A model generated the notes under the pieces. That model was given only the letters and a program-made list of their open reading frames with translations. It made no database searches and was not told the origin of the DNA. DNA of 18,814 bases. It comes from Bacteroidales bacterium (GTDB lineage: Bacteria; Bacteroidota; Bacteroidia; Bacteroidales; UBA10428). Location: contig DNTK01000213.1 of assembly GCA_003508755.1 (NCBI GenBank), forward strand, positions 1 through 18,814. Reading direction: 5' to 3'. This document shows, piece by piece, positions 1 through 8,393 of the stretch; within the stretch, counting starts at the first letter, position 1, and every line of letters starts with the position of its first letter. A program made the translations under genes and the position numbers.

Positions 1-2487
1 GTCAAGGCCCTGGGTCGTAGAAGCCAAATCAACAGCCTTTTCGGTTTCACTGCCAGCAACATCTGAAATGGTTTTTAACAATTCTTCGCTCGTATTTGAT
101 TCAGTGTCGTCTTTGCCTGTAAAATCTTTTCCCACAAACGATAAAACGTACAACGCCTCTTCCTCAGGACTGCCTGAGAATGGAATCATGGTAGTAAGTC
201 CTGTATTTATTTCATTCGTTTCGTCAGAATAATTGTTTCTTGTTTCCTTAACAATAGCGAGAGGAATATTCAGATCATCAAGTATTGTATCTGGTAACCT
301 CTTGTTATCGAACTCCTGTGTTGTTTCCAGTGCTTTTATAAATTCGTCTTTATCACGCTGTGTAAGCATAACAGCAAATAACTCATTTACTTCCTCTTCG
401 GTATAGTTATTATCCTGTGCGTTTGCTATTAACATATTGTAAAGCTCACCCTTAGAGCTATAATCAACATCACCGAGTGTTTTAAGGTAGGCCTGAAGCC
501 CGATGGGTGCTAATAAAGCAATTTCAGGCAGAGCAGTGGGTTCGGGAACGGCAAACGATTCTGCTTGTTCTTCCATCTCCTCTCCCTCTTCAGGTTGTGG
601 AGTATAGTAAACAAAAACTTCTTCCTGATTAATATTGCCACGACCATCAGTAACAGTTATAATTAATTTGTTTTCGCCCGGCTGAGGATTTAACAGGTAA
701 GTAAACCTGCTTTTTGTAACATGAAAATCTTCCGTCGATTTTAATTTGTTATCCGCAAAGTTTTCAACCCGGAGATCGCTTCCTTCTTCGACATTTAAAT
801 CAATCGAAACAGGCATGGAATCAGTCATAATGTACTGTTCGGTGTTTATAGTAAGCAGGGGAAGAGTGGCAGGAGGAAGCACAGCCTTTGTCTTGCCGGC
901 CTCTGTAGCCACTGCTGTTATTAAGGCAAGCTCAACATCTGAATTATCTTGAGTAAGACTAAGAACTACCGGAACACTTGCAGGATTAATTCCCTGACCA
1001 TCAACTAAAAGCTGATAATCTCCCTGCGGAGCGTCAAGGGCAAATCCTCCCAAACTGTCAATATTTGTCTGAGCAACAATTTTTCCTGCTTTATTATCAA
1101 CAAGCGAAGCAACTAAATTACCTCCTGCAAACAATTCGGGATTGGGAGCATTAACATTTCCTTTAACAGTGTATGTTCTGGGCAAAATATCATTGTATAC
1201 TTCAACCCAATATATATCCATCAAACCATAGGTAGTTTCCTGATAGTATTGTGAGTAAAGACCAGCATATTCACCAACTGCAACAGGGGCGAAAAACAGA
1301 TCATCATCGGTTGTATTTAACGGATATCCCATATTTACCGGTTTCACCCATTTATCAGCACCTATTCTTTCCGTTACGAAAATATCATAACCACCCATTC
1401 CATCGTGGCCCAGCGAACTAAAATACAATTTGTTGTCGTTGGGTGAAATAAAAGGCGTATCATCATTATAGGCTGAATTCACAACTGGCCCTAGGTTTAT
1501 TGCTTCGCCCCATTCGCCATTCGATTGAAGCGTTGAACGATAAATATCCAGCCCTCCATAACCACCTTTTCTATTTGAAGTGAAATACAATGTTTGGCCA
1601 TCTGGCGATATAGAAGCATGTGATTCCCAATATTTTGTGTTTATATTATCGTTGAGTTTTTTTAGTGGTTGCCAACGGATACCCATTCTTTTGCTGGAGT
1701 ATATGTTTCCATCGTAGTTATCGCTGCGATATACAAATATTTGATCACCATGGTAAGAGATGCAGGTGGTATAAGAATTGCCATCGAGACCAAAATCGGG
1801 GGTTAAATTATAGGGTGGCGACCAGGTTCCATTGGAGTCGAGTGTAGTAATAAAAATGGCATCGTAAAACTGAAGTTCCCGCGTAAAAACAAGTGTCTTT
1901 CCATCACCTGATAAAACAGGGCGAATATCGGCAAAGCGAGAATTAACCATATCGCCAAGATTTTTCTTCTTAGAATACACAGGTGATTTGGTTATTTTTT
2001 TTGCTACCTCACACGAAGCTAATTCTGCATTTACAACATCTAAATTATAAACCTCGGGATCTACAGAATTTTTAAAGGCTGTATAATACTTAATTGCTTC
2101 ATCGATATTACCGTTAACCCTGTGTGACTGCCCAAGATAATAAAGCACATCGGGGGGCGCCTGTTTTTCCTTGTAATTATTGGTTTTAAACTTCGGGTTA
2201 ATATGCTCGGAGGCTTCGGTCAGGTGTTTAAGTGAACGATGCTTCTGATAGGGATCATTCAGGTAGCAAATCCCTATTTTATACATCACATTATAATTCT
2301 GCGGTTCTTTACTTAATATTCGCTGGTAAAGAGGCAGGGCCTCAGGAAATTCTTCAAACAAGAAATACGACTCAGCTTCAATAAAAAATTCTTTTGGATC
2401 AAAATCTTCCTGTGCACCAATACTAATACAGAAGAAAGCAGAAAGGAAAAAAACTACGAAAAAACGTGACTTATAAAACTCTTTCAT
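1..2487 (-). CDS. Exported TPR / PD40 beta-propeller protein, PorE-like architecture (3' end beyond window)
   Basis: I translated this by hand from the ATG at 2487. It stays open for 829 codons to the window edge, so the C terminus is missing. Residues 1-25 form a signal peptide ending in SIGAQ. Residues about 30-160 are helical and TPR-like. Residues about 180-430 are a PD40/WD40-like propeller, with the hallmark repeats LYFTSNRKGGYGGLDIY (300-316) and LYFSSLGHDGMGGYDIF (354-370). Residues about 437-510 look like a carboxypeptidase-regulatory-like beta domain (TYTVKGNV...GGFALDAP). An Ig-like strand region and an acidic helical region follow. TPR + PD40 + regulatory domain is the layout of the periplasmic/outer-membrane protein PorE of the type IX secretion apparatus, which ends in an OmpA domain. 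No OmpA domain appears in the visible part, and an Ig-like/helical segment sits where one would be expected. The location is therefore inferred as periplasm or outer membrane, and a role in secretion or cell-envelope assembly is only a suggestion. Confidence 0.85.
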   Translation of the reverse strand, partial: MKEFYKSRFFVVFFLSAFFCISIGAQEDFDPKEFFIEAESYFLFEEFPEALPLYQRILSKEPQNYNVMYKIGICYLNDPYQKHRSLKHLTEASEHINPKFKTNNYKEKQAPPDVLYYLGQSHRVNGNIDEAIKYYTAFKNSVDPEVYNLDVVNAELASCEVAKKITKSPVYSKKKNLGDMVNSRFADIRPVLSGDGKTLVFTRELQFYDAIFITTLDSNGTWSPPYNLTPDFGLDGNSYTTCISYHGDQIFVYRSDNYDGNIYSSKRMGIRWQPLKKLNDNINTKYWESHASISPDGQTLYFTSNRKGGYGGLDIYRSTLQSNGEWGEAINLGPVVNSAYNDDTPFISPNDNKLYFSSLGHDGMGGYDIFVTERIGADKWVKPVNMGYPLNTTDDDLFFAPVAVGEYAGLYSQYYQETTYGLMDIYWVEVYNDILPRTYTVKGNVNAPNPELFAGGNLVASLVDNKAGKIVAQTNIDSLGGFALDAPQGDYQLLVDGQGINPASVPVVLSLTQDNSDVELALITAVATEAGKTKAVLPPATLPLLTINTEQYIMTDSMPVSIDLNVEEGSDLRVENFADNKLKSTEDFHVTKSRFTYLLNPQPGENKLIITVTDGRGNINQEEVFVYYTPQPEEGEEMEEQAESFAVPEPTALPEIALLAPIGLQAYLKTLGDVDYSSKGELYNMLIANAQDNNYTEEEVNELFAVMLTQRDKDEFIKALETTQEFDNKRLPDTILDDLNIPLAIVKETRNNYSDETNEINTGLTTMIPFSGSPEEEALYVLSFVGKDFTGKDDTESNTSEELLKTISDVAGSETEKAVDLASTTQGLD

Positions 2488-2512
2488 CGAATGAAATCCG
2501 GTTGGTTCTAAA

Positions 2513-2520
2513 CAAAAATA
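2513..2520 (-). promoter_or_regulatory. Candidate Bacteroidetes -7 promoter element
   Basis: On the minus strand this reads TATTTTTG, an exact match to the Bacteroidetes TAnnTTTG -7 consensus. It lies about 26 bp upstream of the ATG of the PD40 protein gene, in a 104-bp gap that separates it from the E2 gene. I see no TTG at the expected -33 spacing, so this is a weak call in AT-rich DNA. Confidence 0.3.
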
Positions 2521-2591
2521 TAAATAAAATACTTATATGAAAGCCTATTGTTTTCAATAAGTTGACGAAAAAGTTATTTTATTTGATCGAA

Positions 2592-3890
2592 TTAGTAGCT
2601 TTTGGGGGGAGAATAGTTTTCGAGCAACTCCCCTATTCTACTTAAAAATGCACCTCCTAGTGCACCATCTACTATTCGGTGATCGTAACTTAAAGAGAGT
2701 GTTAATATATCCCGGATACCAATACTTAGGGTCCCATTGTTGTTAACAACTCCGGGTTTCTTTTTAATGGCTCCAACCGCTAAAATCGCCGATTCGGGTT
2801 GATTTATTATTGGGGTGCCTGAAATATTTCCCGTCATTCCCAAATTTGTTATTGTAAAGGTTCCGCCAGTAATTTCCGAGGGTTTTAATTCTCCTGTTCT
2901 TGCCCTGGAAGTAAGATCACTTATTGCCAGAGCAAGCTTAGAAAGGCTTAATCGATCGGCATGTTTTACAACAGGAACAATGAGGTTATTGTCCGGTAGT
3001 GCTGTTGCAATTCCAATGTGTATATACTTTTTCAGTATGAGTTTATTGTTTTGGAGCAATGATGCATTTATTCTGGGAAACTCTTTTAGTGCTTGAATAA
3101 CAGCTTCGACAAGTATGGGTGTGTAGGTCAGATTAACACCTTCTTTTTCCTTGAAATTCTGTTTAGCATTATTCCTCCAATTTACCAATGCAGTAATATC
3201 AGCCTCAACAAACGATGTTACATGAGGTGCGATTTGCACCGACCGAACCATGTGTTCAGCAATGAGACTCCTGGTGCGATCGAGTACCAGCAGCTCCTCC
3301 CCTTCCCGGGGCTGATAATCTTCTGATGGGTATTTCGGTGTATCAGTACCAACTTGGGTTGTAGTCTTGAGGTCTCTATAGGGGCGCCCTGCCTTTATGT
3401 ATTCGTAAATGTCATTCTTTGTGAGTTGCCCCTTTGCCTGAACTCCTTGTATTTCTTTGAGCTCCTTAACAGAGACTCCCCTGGCCCTTGCAAATTGGCG
3501 TATAAAAGGTGAAATGGGATGTTTTTCCTCGGGAAAGGATTGGTTCAGGCTAACTGGTTTGTGAAATGTTTGTTTTTCGGGTTTGTTCACTTCAACATTT
3601 GCCGTAGGCTGTTCATCTTTTGTTTTTACTGTCTCCTCCTGCTCTTCCTTCCCATCGTCAATAACAGCAATTATTTCGCCGACTTTGGGTATTTCACCTT
3701 CTGAAAAAAATTGTTTGATTAATACTCCCGACACAGGCGCGGGAATTTCAGAATCGACTTTGTCGGTGGCTATTTCAACAATTGGATCGTCTTCTTCAAC
3801 GGTGACATTAATATCTGCCAGCCAACGGGTAATTGTTGCCTCAATTATGCCTTCACCCATTGCGGGTAATTCAACTTCAATTTTTGCCAT
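2592..3890 (-). CDS. 2-oxoacid dehydrogenase complex E2 (dihydrolipoamide acyltransferase)
   Basis: This 432-residue protein is the core acyltransferase of a pyruvate or branched-chain 2-oxoacid dehydrogenase complex. It moves the acyl group from lipoyl-lysine to CoA in the cytoplasm. The domains are in the usual order. A lipoyl domain spans residues 1-77, with the lipoylated lysine K44 in ATDKVDSE. A charged linker follows. A peripheral-subunit binding domain lies at about 124-165 (ISPFIRQFARARGVSVKEL). The catalytic domain runs from about 195 to 432 and carries the active-site motif SYDHRIVDG (H404, D408). Length is normal for a single-lipoyl E2. The TDKVDSE lipoyl motif and single lipoyl domain fit branched-chain-type E2s common in Bacteroidetes, but the substrate cannot be settled from sequence alone. 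No E1 or E3 gene is next to it. It starts 13 bp after the glycosyltransferase stop codon, so it is probably co-transcribed with that gene. Confidence 0.95.
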   Translation of the reverse strand: MAKIEVELPAMGEGIIEATITRWLADINVTVEEDDPIVEIATDKVDSEIPAPVSGVLIKQFFSEGEIPKVGEIIAVIDDGKEEQEETVKTKDEQPTANVEVNKPEKQTFHKPVSLNQSFPEEKHPISPFIRQFARARGVSVKELKEIQGVQAKGQLTKNDIYEYIKAGRPYRDLKTTTQVGTDTPKYPSEDYQPREGEELLVLDRTRSLIAEHMVRSVQIAPHVTSFVEADITALVNWRNNAKQNFKEKEGVNLTYTPILVEAVIQALKEFPRINASLLQNNKLILKKYIHIGIATALPDNNLIVPVVKHADRLSLSKLALAISDLTSRARTGELKPSEITGGTFTITNLGMTGNISGTPIINQPESAILAVGAIKKKPGVVNNNGTLSIGIRDILTLSLSYDHRIVDGALGGAFLSRIGELLENYSPPKSY

Positions 3891-3903
3891 TTAAGACTGT
3901 TTA

Positions 3904-5865
3904 TTAGCTTCTGCCAAGTGAACGATGCGCGCGGAACATAATCGTTATATCCGTGAGAACGCTGTAGTTTTTTACATACATAATATTCAGCCGTTCTTTT
4001 ACCAACTCGGTAGGTGATTCCTTCTTCCACCCATCATCAGGTGTTAATATTCCTTTCTTAAAATCAGAATGTTCATCGATGTGGTGATGTTCCCATGCCA
4101 GGCCCACCCAGGTTCGGCGTCCATAAATCACTAAAAATATGTTTCTTAGTAATCCTATTGGCGAATCCGTTAAAATTATCATTAGAGGACTCAATACGAA
4201 CAGGACTACTGCAGACATTATGTCAAACAGCCTTTTTTTTCTTTTGTTCACTCCTTTTGTGAGGGAATTCATATCAATCACATATAAGTCGCCCGTTGTA
4301 TGGATAGAGCTGCTGCCAATAACTGAAATGCTTTCAGGTGGTGCAATCTTAAACTCTGTACTGGGGTTTGATATTAGCAACATTGCTTCTATTATCGAAG
4401 CCGCTGTTAAATCTTGTGAGCAAAAAATTATCTCATCAACTTTGTTGATCTTAATTATTTCGCCAAGTTGCTCAATGTGACCCAAGACTCCTTTAGATTT
4501 GGTTGCTTTTGAACTATTAACACGTCCAATAAACTCGAAGTTTAGTTTTGATTCCTTTAAAATAGTCAATACTCTTTCTGATTCAGTTACTGACCCGACG
4601 GTAACAATTCGCTTTACAGCCGATGTAAGCAATAGCTTTCTGTTTTGACTAAAAAGAGCTGTACCTATGAGTCTTGAGCGAAACACCGAAATAATTACCC
4701 ATATGGTTCCTAAAAGAATTAGCGCCCTGGAAAACCTCAAACTCTCTGGAAGGAAGGAATAAATCAATACTATGGCCACCGATCCCCAAAATGTGCCTTT
4801 AATTAAGTCGGATAGCTTAATTTTTTTATCATATCCTCCTGCAAAGTAGATGAAAAACATCCAGATAAGTACATAAGCAGGAATAACATAAGTAAAAAAC
4901 TCCGGCGGATAATACCCTCTTTGCCCAGATTTATATAGCTCCCACAAGGGTGTGAAAAAATAAAACCCAAGATAGATAAATAATGCATCCATAATAGGTT
5001 CAAAAGTAGCTAGAACAACTCTTCGAATGATTCCAAGTGCTGCGCGAAAATAAATTGCAAAATGAATTAATATCGAATATAGATTAGCTCTTTTCTTTGT
5101 AAAGTGTTTTTGAGCAAATATGATCATGGCTTTATAAAAAACCATTACATAATTAATACTTCCTTTTTTTGTACTTTCACCTTTGTAGTGTATAATTGCT
5201 GTGTCAGAGAAATAATAGTTCTTAAATCCTGCTTTTAAGATCCTGTAGGAAAGATCGATGTCTTCGCCATACATAAAGAACGTTTCGTCGAGTAATCCGA
5301 TAGTATCCAATACTGATTTGCGAAGCATCATAAATGCCCCGGCCAAAACTTCAACTTCATGATTTTTATCTTTATCGAGATAGCCAAGGTGGTATTTCCC
5401 AAATGTTTTCGATTTAGGAAAAAGTGCCGATAAACCAAAAATTTTATAAAATGCTACCAATGGAGTGGGCAGTGCGCGCTTAGATTCGGGCAAAAATTCG
5501 CCCTTTCCGTCGATCATCTTTACTCCCAAGCCACCAATATCAGTCTTTGCATCGCAAAAATCAATGCATTTTTTTAGCGTATCTTCCTGGACAAAGGTAT
5601 CGGGGTTGAGCAATAATATATACCTTCCGATAGCCTGCTTTATGGCCTGATTGTTGGCCTTAGAGAACCCTGCATTAAATTTGTTTTCGATAAGTTTTAC
5701 CTGTGGAAACTTCTCCCTAACCATTTGACAGGAGCCATCAACAGAGTTATTATCAACTACAAACACTTCGGAGTTTATGGCCTTAACACTTTTAAAAACC
5801 GAATGAAGACACTGCTCAAGAAAGTGCTTTACATTGTAATTGACTATTACGATGGATATGTCCAT
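3904..5865 (-). CDS. Glycosyltransferase family 2 fused to a degenerate polyprenyl-phosphate sugar-transferase module
   Basis: This 653-residue protein has two halves. Residues 1 to about 235 are a GT2 (rhamnosyltransferase/WbbL-like) catalytic domain. They show SIVIVNYN at the start, VVDNNSVDGS (36-45), the nucleotide-sugar/metal site NPD (87-89) and the catalytic-base motif GEDIDLSYR (200-208). Residues about 262-395 hold roughly four membrane helices. Residues about 415-535 look like the Rossmann-like domain found in WbaP/WcaJ-type polyprenyl glycosylphosphotransferases. Residues 542-653 retain the ends of the sugar-transferase domain: KRLFDIMSAVVLFVLSPLMI (544-563), GRRTWVGL (582-589) and YVKNYSVLTDITIMF (630-644). 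The catalytic centre between them is deleted, and the usual Asp-Glu dyad reads D567-S568. The working activity is therefore probably only sugar transfer by the GT2 half at the inner membrane, in cell-surface polysaccharide or glycolipid synthesis. The membrane half probably anchors it or binds undecaprenyl-linked acceptor (inference). Confidence 0.85.
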   Translation of the reverse strand: MDISIVIVNYNVKHFLEQCLHSVFKSVKAINSEVFVVDNNSVDGSCQMVREKFPQVKLIENKFNAGFSKANNQAIKQAIGRYILLLNPDTFVQEDTLKKCIDFCDAKTDIGGLGVKMIDGKGEFLPESKRALPTPLVAFYKIFGLSALFPKSKTFGKYHLGYLDKDKNHEVEVLAGAFMMLRKSVLDTIGLLDETFFMYGEDIDLSYRILKAGFKNYYFSDTAIIHYKGESTKKGSINYVMVFYKAMIIFAQKHFTKKRANLYSILIHFAIYFRAALGIIRRVVLATFEPIMDALFIYLGFYFFTPLWELYKSGQRGYYPPEFFTYVIPAYVLIWMFFIYFAGGYDKKIKLSDLIKGTFWGSVAIVLIYSFLPESLRFSRALILLGTIWVIISVFRSRLIGTALFSQNRKLLLTSAVKRIVTVGSVTESERVLTILKESKLNFEFIGRVNSSKATKSKGVLGHIEQLGEIIKINKVDEIIFCSQDLTAASIIEAMLLISNPSTEFKIAPPESISVIGSSSIHTTGDLYVIDMNSLTKGVNKRKKRLFDIMSAVVLFVLSPLMIILTDSPIGLLRNIFLVIYGRRTWVGLAWEHHHIDEHSDFKKGILTPDDGWKKESPTELVKERLNIMYVKNYSVLTDITIMFRAHRSLGRS

Positions 5866-5909
5866 AATGATGTTAACCCCGGGTATTAAACGATGGTATT
5901 AAGAGGTTA

Positions 5910-6635
5910 TTATTCTGTGCACTCCAGGTAGTATATTTTACAACCGCTTCGATTCTGGAAAGTACATGCACGGTTAAAGTTATGGCAGGCATCTTTCAGC
6001 TCTCCTATTTTATAATAAGCCATACCCAAATTGTAATAGGTAATTCCACTATTATCCTCATACTGAATTGCCTTGTTAAAGTAACCGATGGCATCATCGA
6101 ACAAGCCCTGCTCGTATTTTAACATTCCCCAACTATGGTAAGTAGTGGCACTCCTGGGATTCAGTTGAATGGCTTGTTTAAAATCCTCTTCTGCTTTTGT
6201 AAAATCGCCATAGTAATAATATGCGGTGCCACGATTAAAGTATATTTTTTCCATTGCCTCTTCGGGCATATTATAATAGTCGGCATTCAAAAAATCTTCA
6301 ACAGCTTTTCCATATTTTTGCCTGTACATATTAATTAGCCCACGCATATAATAGTACTCGGGTTGTTGTGGGTAGATATCAATGTTATTATCTATCTCTT
6401 TTAACAAGGTTTTCTCCTTACCCGCCTGAATCATAATGTTCACTTTCTTTTCGAGGGTGATAATATGCAAGGGTTCTATATCAAGTGCATTCTCGATGTG
6501 TTTTAAGGCTTCTGTATAATTATTAAGGGTTGTATATCTGTCGGCCTGTTTTAACTCAGCATTTATCAGGGCATCCTGAGCATAAACTGTTGATCCGAAT
6601 ACAACGAAAAGCAATATGATAATTCTGTTTACCAT
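5910..6635 (-). CDS. Secreted tetratricopeptide-repeat protein
   Basis: The reading frame is open from an ATG at 6677. I prefer the internal ATG at 6635 because it gives a standard signal peptide (MVNRIIILLFVVFGSTVYAQ); the upstream start would add 14 residues in front of it. The mature protein is about five consecutive TPR units. Examples are IYFNRGTAYYYYGDFTKAEE, SWGMLKYEQGLFDDAIGYF and YYNLGMAYYKIGELKDACHN. TPR stacks bind partner proteins, here in the periplasm or at the outer membrane. The last 30 residues hold four cysteines (DACHNFNRACTFQNRSGCK, then YYLECTE), which could form disulfides that cap the last repeat. The gene lies between an unknown exported protein (upstream) and the glycosyltransferase fusion (44 bp downstream) and is probably in the same operon. 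Its partner is unknown. Confidence 0.85.
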   Translation of the reverse strand: MVNRIIILLFVVFGSTVYAQDALINAELKQADRYTTLNNYTEALKHIENALDIEPLHIITLEKKVNIMIQAGKEKTLLKEIDNNIDIYPQQPEYYYMRGLINMYRQKYGKAVEDFLNADYYNMPEEAMEKIYFNRGTAYYYYGDFTKAEEDFKQAIQLNPRSATTYHSWGMLKYEQGLFDDAIGYFNKAIQYEDNSGITYYNLGMAYYKIGELKDACHNFNRACTFQNRSGCKIYYLECTE

Positions 6636-6729
6636 TATTTGAAAGATTGTTTGAAGCAATTTATTAAAAAAAAACATGCTCCACCAGAATAGATACGAAC
6701 AGTATCTATTGTTAGCATTTTGTTACATG

Positions 6730-7578
6730 TTATTTCGCCATTTTTTTAAAATCGGTTGAAAGTAAACCATCTGGTTTGTTTGATTTAATTCTATGATAAT
6801 CAAAGTAGTAGAAATTCGCATCTGCAGCTCCGATAATTGCTTTGTAACAGCGGGCATCTAATTTTGTGCCTTCCGGTCCCACCTTGTGCAAAAACACAAT
6901 GTTATCGTCGCGATCCTTAATAGCCTGGGTTATCTCCTCTTTAGTTACAATCTGGAATTTATGAGGATAGTGCTTTCTGATTCTCGCAGCTGAGTTTACA
7001 TCTTTGCTGAGTTCTTCTTCCAGCACATATAATGTTTTGGTTTTAATATCCTTGATGTTATTGTTATAGTGTTTGAACACATTCGCTGAAACAATTTCCG
7101 GGTGCTCCTTAATAAGTAAGGTGTGATTCTGAATAAACCGCACCAATAAAGCCAGTTTATAGATATAATTATCTTCTTCCACACTGTAATAGGCTAAAGG
7201 TACTGAAGCTAAATCAGGCATCTGGTTTTTTCGGAAATAATCACCTCCAAGCGAAAGATGAAGGAACCTGTACCGCGCATCTGTTTTATCATTATCGAAC
7301 ATTACCTGAGACATGTAAAGAAATGAGTATTGTGGATCGAATCGAAGTTCTTCAAACTCCTTGAATGTAATAAAGTCAAACTCCGTAATTGTCCATTCCT
7401 GTTCCATCACTTCTCTAATAACCATATTATACTCAAGCAATGGATTATCCAATAAAACAACCAGTGTTTTTGTGTTATAAAATGCATTGATATCATCTCG
7501 TGAAGGAACATAATCCTGTGCTTTTGTCAAGCTAGACATCACCAGGCACAAAAGGGCAATAACCACAATCTTTCTCAT
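6730..7578 (-). CDS. Exported protein of unknown function (282 aa)
   Basis: I do not recognise this family. The protein starts with a clear signal peptide (MRKIVVIALLCLVMSSLTKAQ), so it is exported to the periplasm or beyond. The rest is a mixed alpha/beta soluble domain with no further membrane helix. Notable stretches are KTLVVLLDNPLLEYN (37-51), which reads like an opening beta strand and turn, and KTKTLYVLEEELS, a second strand-helix unit in the C-terminal half. The alternation of strands and amphipathic helices suggests a Rossmann-like or repeated alpha/beta fold, but no catalytic motif is visible. The start lies 7 bp after the stop codon of the upstream gene, which is good evidence for co-transcription with that unknown exported protein. 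Confidence 0.8.
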   Translation of the reverse strand: MRKIVVIALLCLVMSSLTKAQDYVPSRDDINAFYNTKTLVVLLDNPLLEYNMVIREVMEQEWTITEFDFITFKEFEELRFDPQYSFLYMSQVMFDNDKTDARYRFLHLSLGGDYFRKNQMPDLASVPLAYYSVEEDNYIYKLALLVRFIQNHTLLIKEHPEIVSANVFKHYNNNIKDIKTKTLYVLEEELSKDVNSAARIRKHYPHKFQIVTKEEITQAIKDRDDNIVFLHKVGPEGTKLDARCYKAIIGAADANFYYFDYHRIKSNKPDGLLSTDFKKMAK

Positions 7579-7585
7579 AATAATG

Positions 7586-8323
7586 TTATTTTAATTTAAC
7601 TAAATAAAGTGGATTTCTTTGATTGTATTTTCGAATATAAACAAATTTTAATTGCTTTTTCTTTTTGTTTGAAAGTTGCATATACTCGGTATGAAGTTCG
7701 GGATCGTTCATCAAGATAACTTCAATGCCCTCTACATTATATTCAAGCACTCTGCCGGTTTTAAAATCGAGGACATATTGCACCATCTCAGTTTGTGTAG
7801 ATACCGACGGGGAGTAGGTTGAATAAGGATAATTATACGAATTATAATAGGGATAGGTATTGTTGCTCACCTCATAAGTTTGATAGGCAATAAAGTGGCT
7901 GCAGCTTCCGACAAGGGTTATCCTGAAATATCCGTTGCCCACTCGGATATATAAAAATCCATTTCTTGAATACCCCCAAATTTTATTGGTATTTACACTT
8001 ATCTTATTTCCAACATTGTCAATAAAATACAGTTTTGATTTGGCCAGCACTTTGTCAAAGAATTCGTTGCTGTTATAGTCTACATCGGTAATGATTCGAC
8101 CCTTTGATATAGGTGCGTTATAGATCACATTTTTAAAGTCTAAGAAAACTCCCTCTTTGAACTTAAAATCATTCGTATATGCAATTAGTGTATCGTTCTG
8201 AAGAGAAGCAGATTTAAGCGATGCTGGGATCAATACCAATAGGATTATTGCTGCTACAGGGAATACAAAGCTGAATTGTATTTTTCTATTTCCTTCCGAT
8301 TTACCTATCCACCGAGTCATCAT
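7586..8323 (-). CDS. Membrane-anchored or exported protein of unknown function with a Tyr-rich segment (245 aa)
   Basis: I do not recognise this family. A short basic N terminus is followed by one hydrophobic stretch (about 17-35, FSFVFPVAAIILLVLIPA), which is a signal peptide or an N-terminal anchor. The remainder is beta-rich and extracytoplasmic in appearance. Residues 147-170 are unusually rich in tyrosine, with nine Tyr in 24 residues (NNTYPYYNSYNYPYSTYS). This looks like a flexible linker or loop between two beta-rich halves. The C terminus is basic (SNKKKKQLKFVYIRKYNQR). Two Met codons open the frame; either could be the start. It is the first gene of the minus-strand cluster and overlooks a 162-bp divergent intergenic region shared with the hybrid kinase. 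Confidence 0.78.
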   Translation of the reverse strand: MMTRWIGKSEGNRKIQFSFVFPVAAIILLVLIPASLKSASLQNDTLIAYTNDFKFKEGVFLDFKNVIYNAPISKGRIITDVDYNSNEFFDKVLAKSKLYFIDNVGNKISVNTNKIWGYSRNGFLYIRVGNGYFRITLVGSCSHFIAYQTYEVSNNTYPYYNSYNYPYSTYSPSVSTQTEMVQYVLDFKTGRVLEYNVEGIEVILMNDPELHTEYMQLSNKKKKQLKFVYIRKYNQRNPLYLVKLK

Positions 8324-8393
8324 GAATTCTTATGCGAGTTTTGTTTGATATTAAAATTACAAAAAATAATCTTACTATTTTAGCCCATTAACT

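Noticed and set aside
2535..2580. Possible terminator between the E2 gene and the PD40 gene (ATTG/CAAT hairpin)
   Set aside because: The stem is only 4 bp and AT-rich with no T tract in the right direction, so it is not convincing.
2815..3894. Several plus-strand open frames opposite the E2 gene
   Set aside because: All overlap the well-supported E2 coding sequence and show no recognisable protein features.
4139..4480. Plus-strand 113-residue open frame across the sugar-transferase remnant
   Set aside because: It is antisense to the fusion gene. I considered whether it hid a frameshift that explains the missing catalytic core, but the sense frame is uninterrupted and both flanks of the domain stay in one frame.
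6636..6677. Longer N terminus for the TPR protein starting at 6677
   Set aside because: The extra 14 residues sit before a complete signal peptide that starts at the internal ATG, so the shorter start is more likely.
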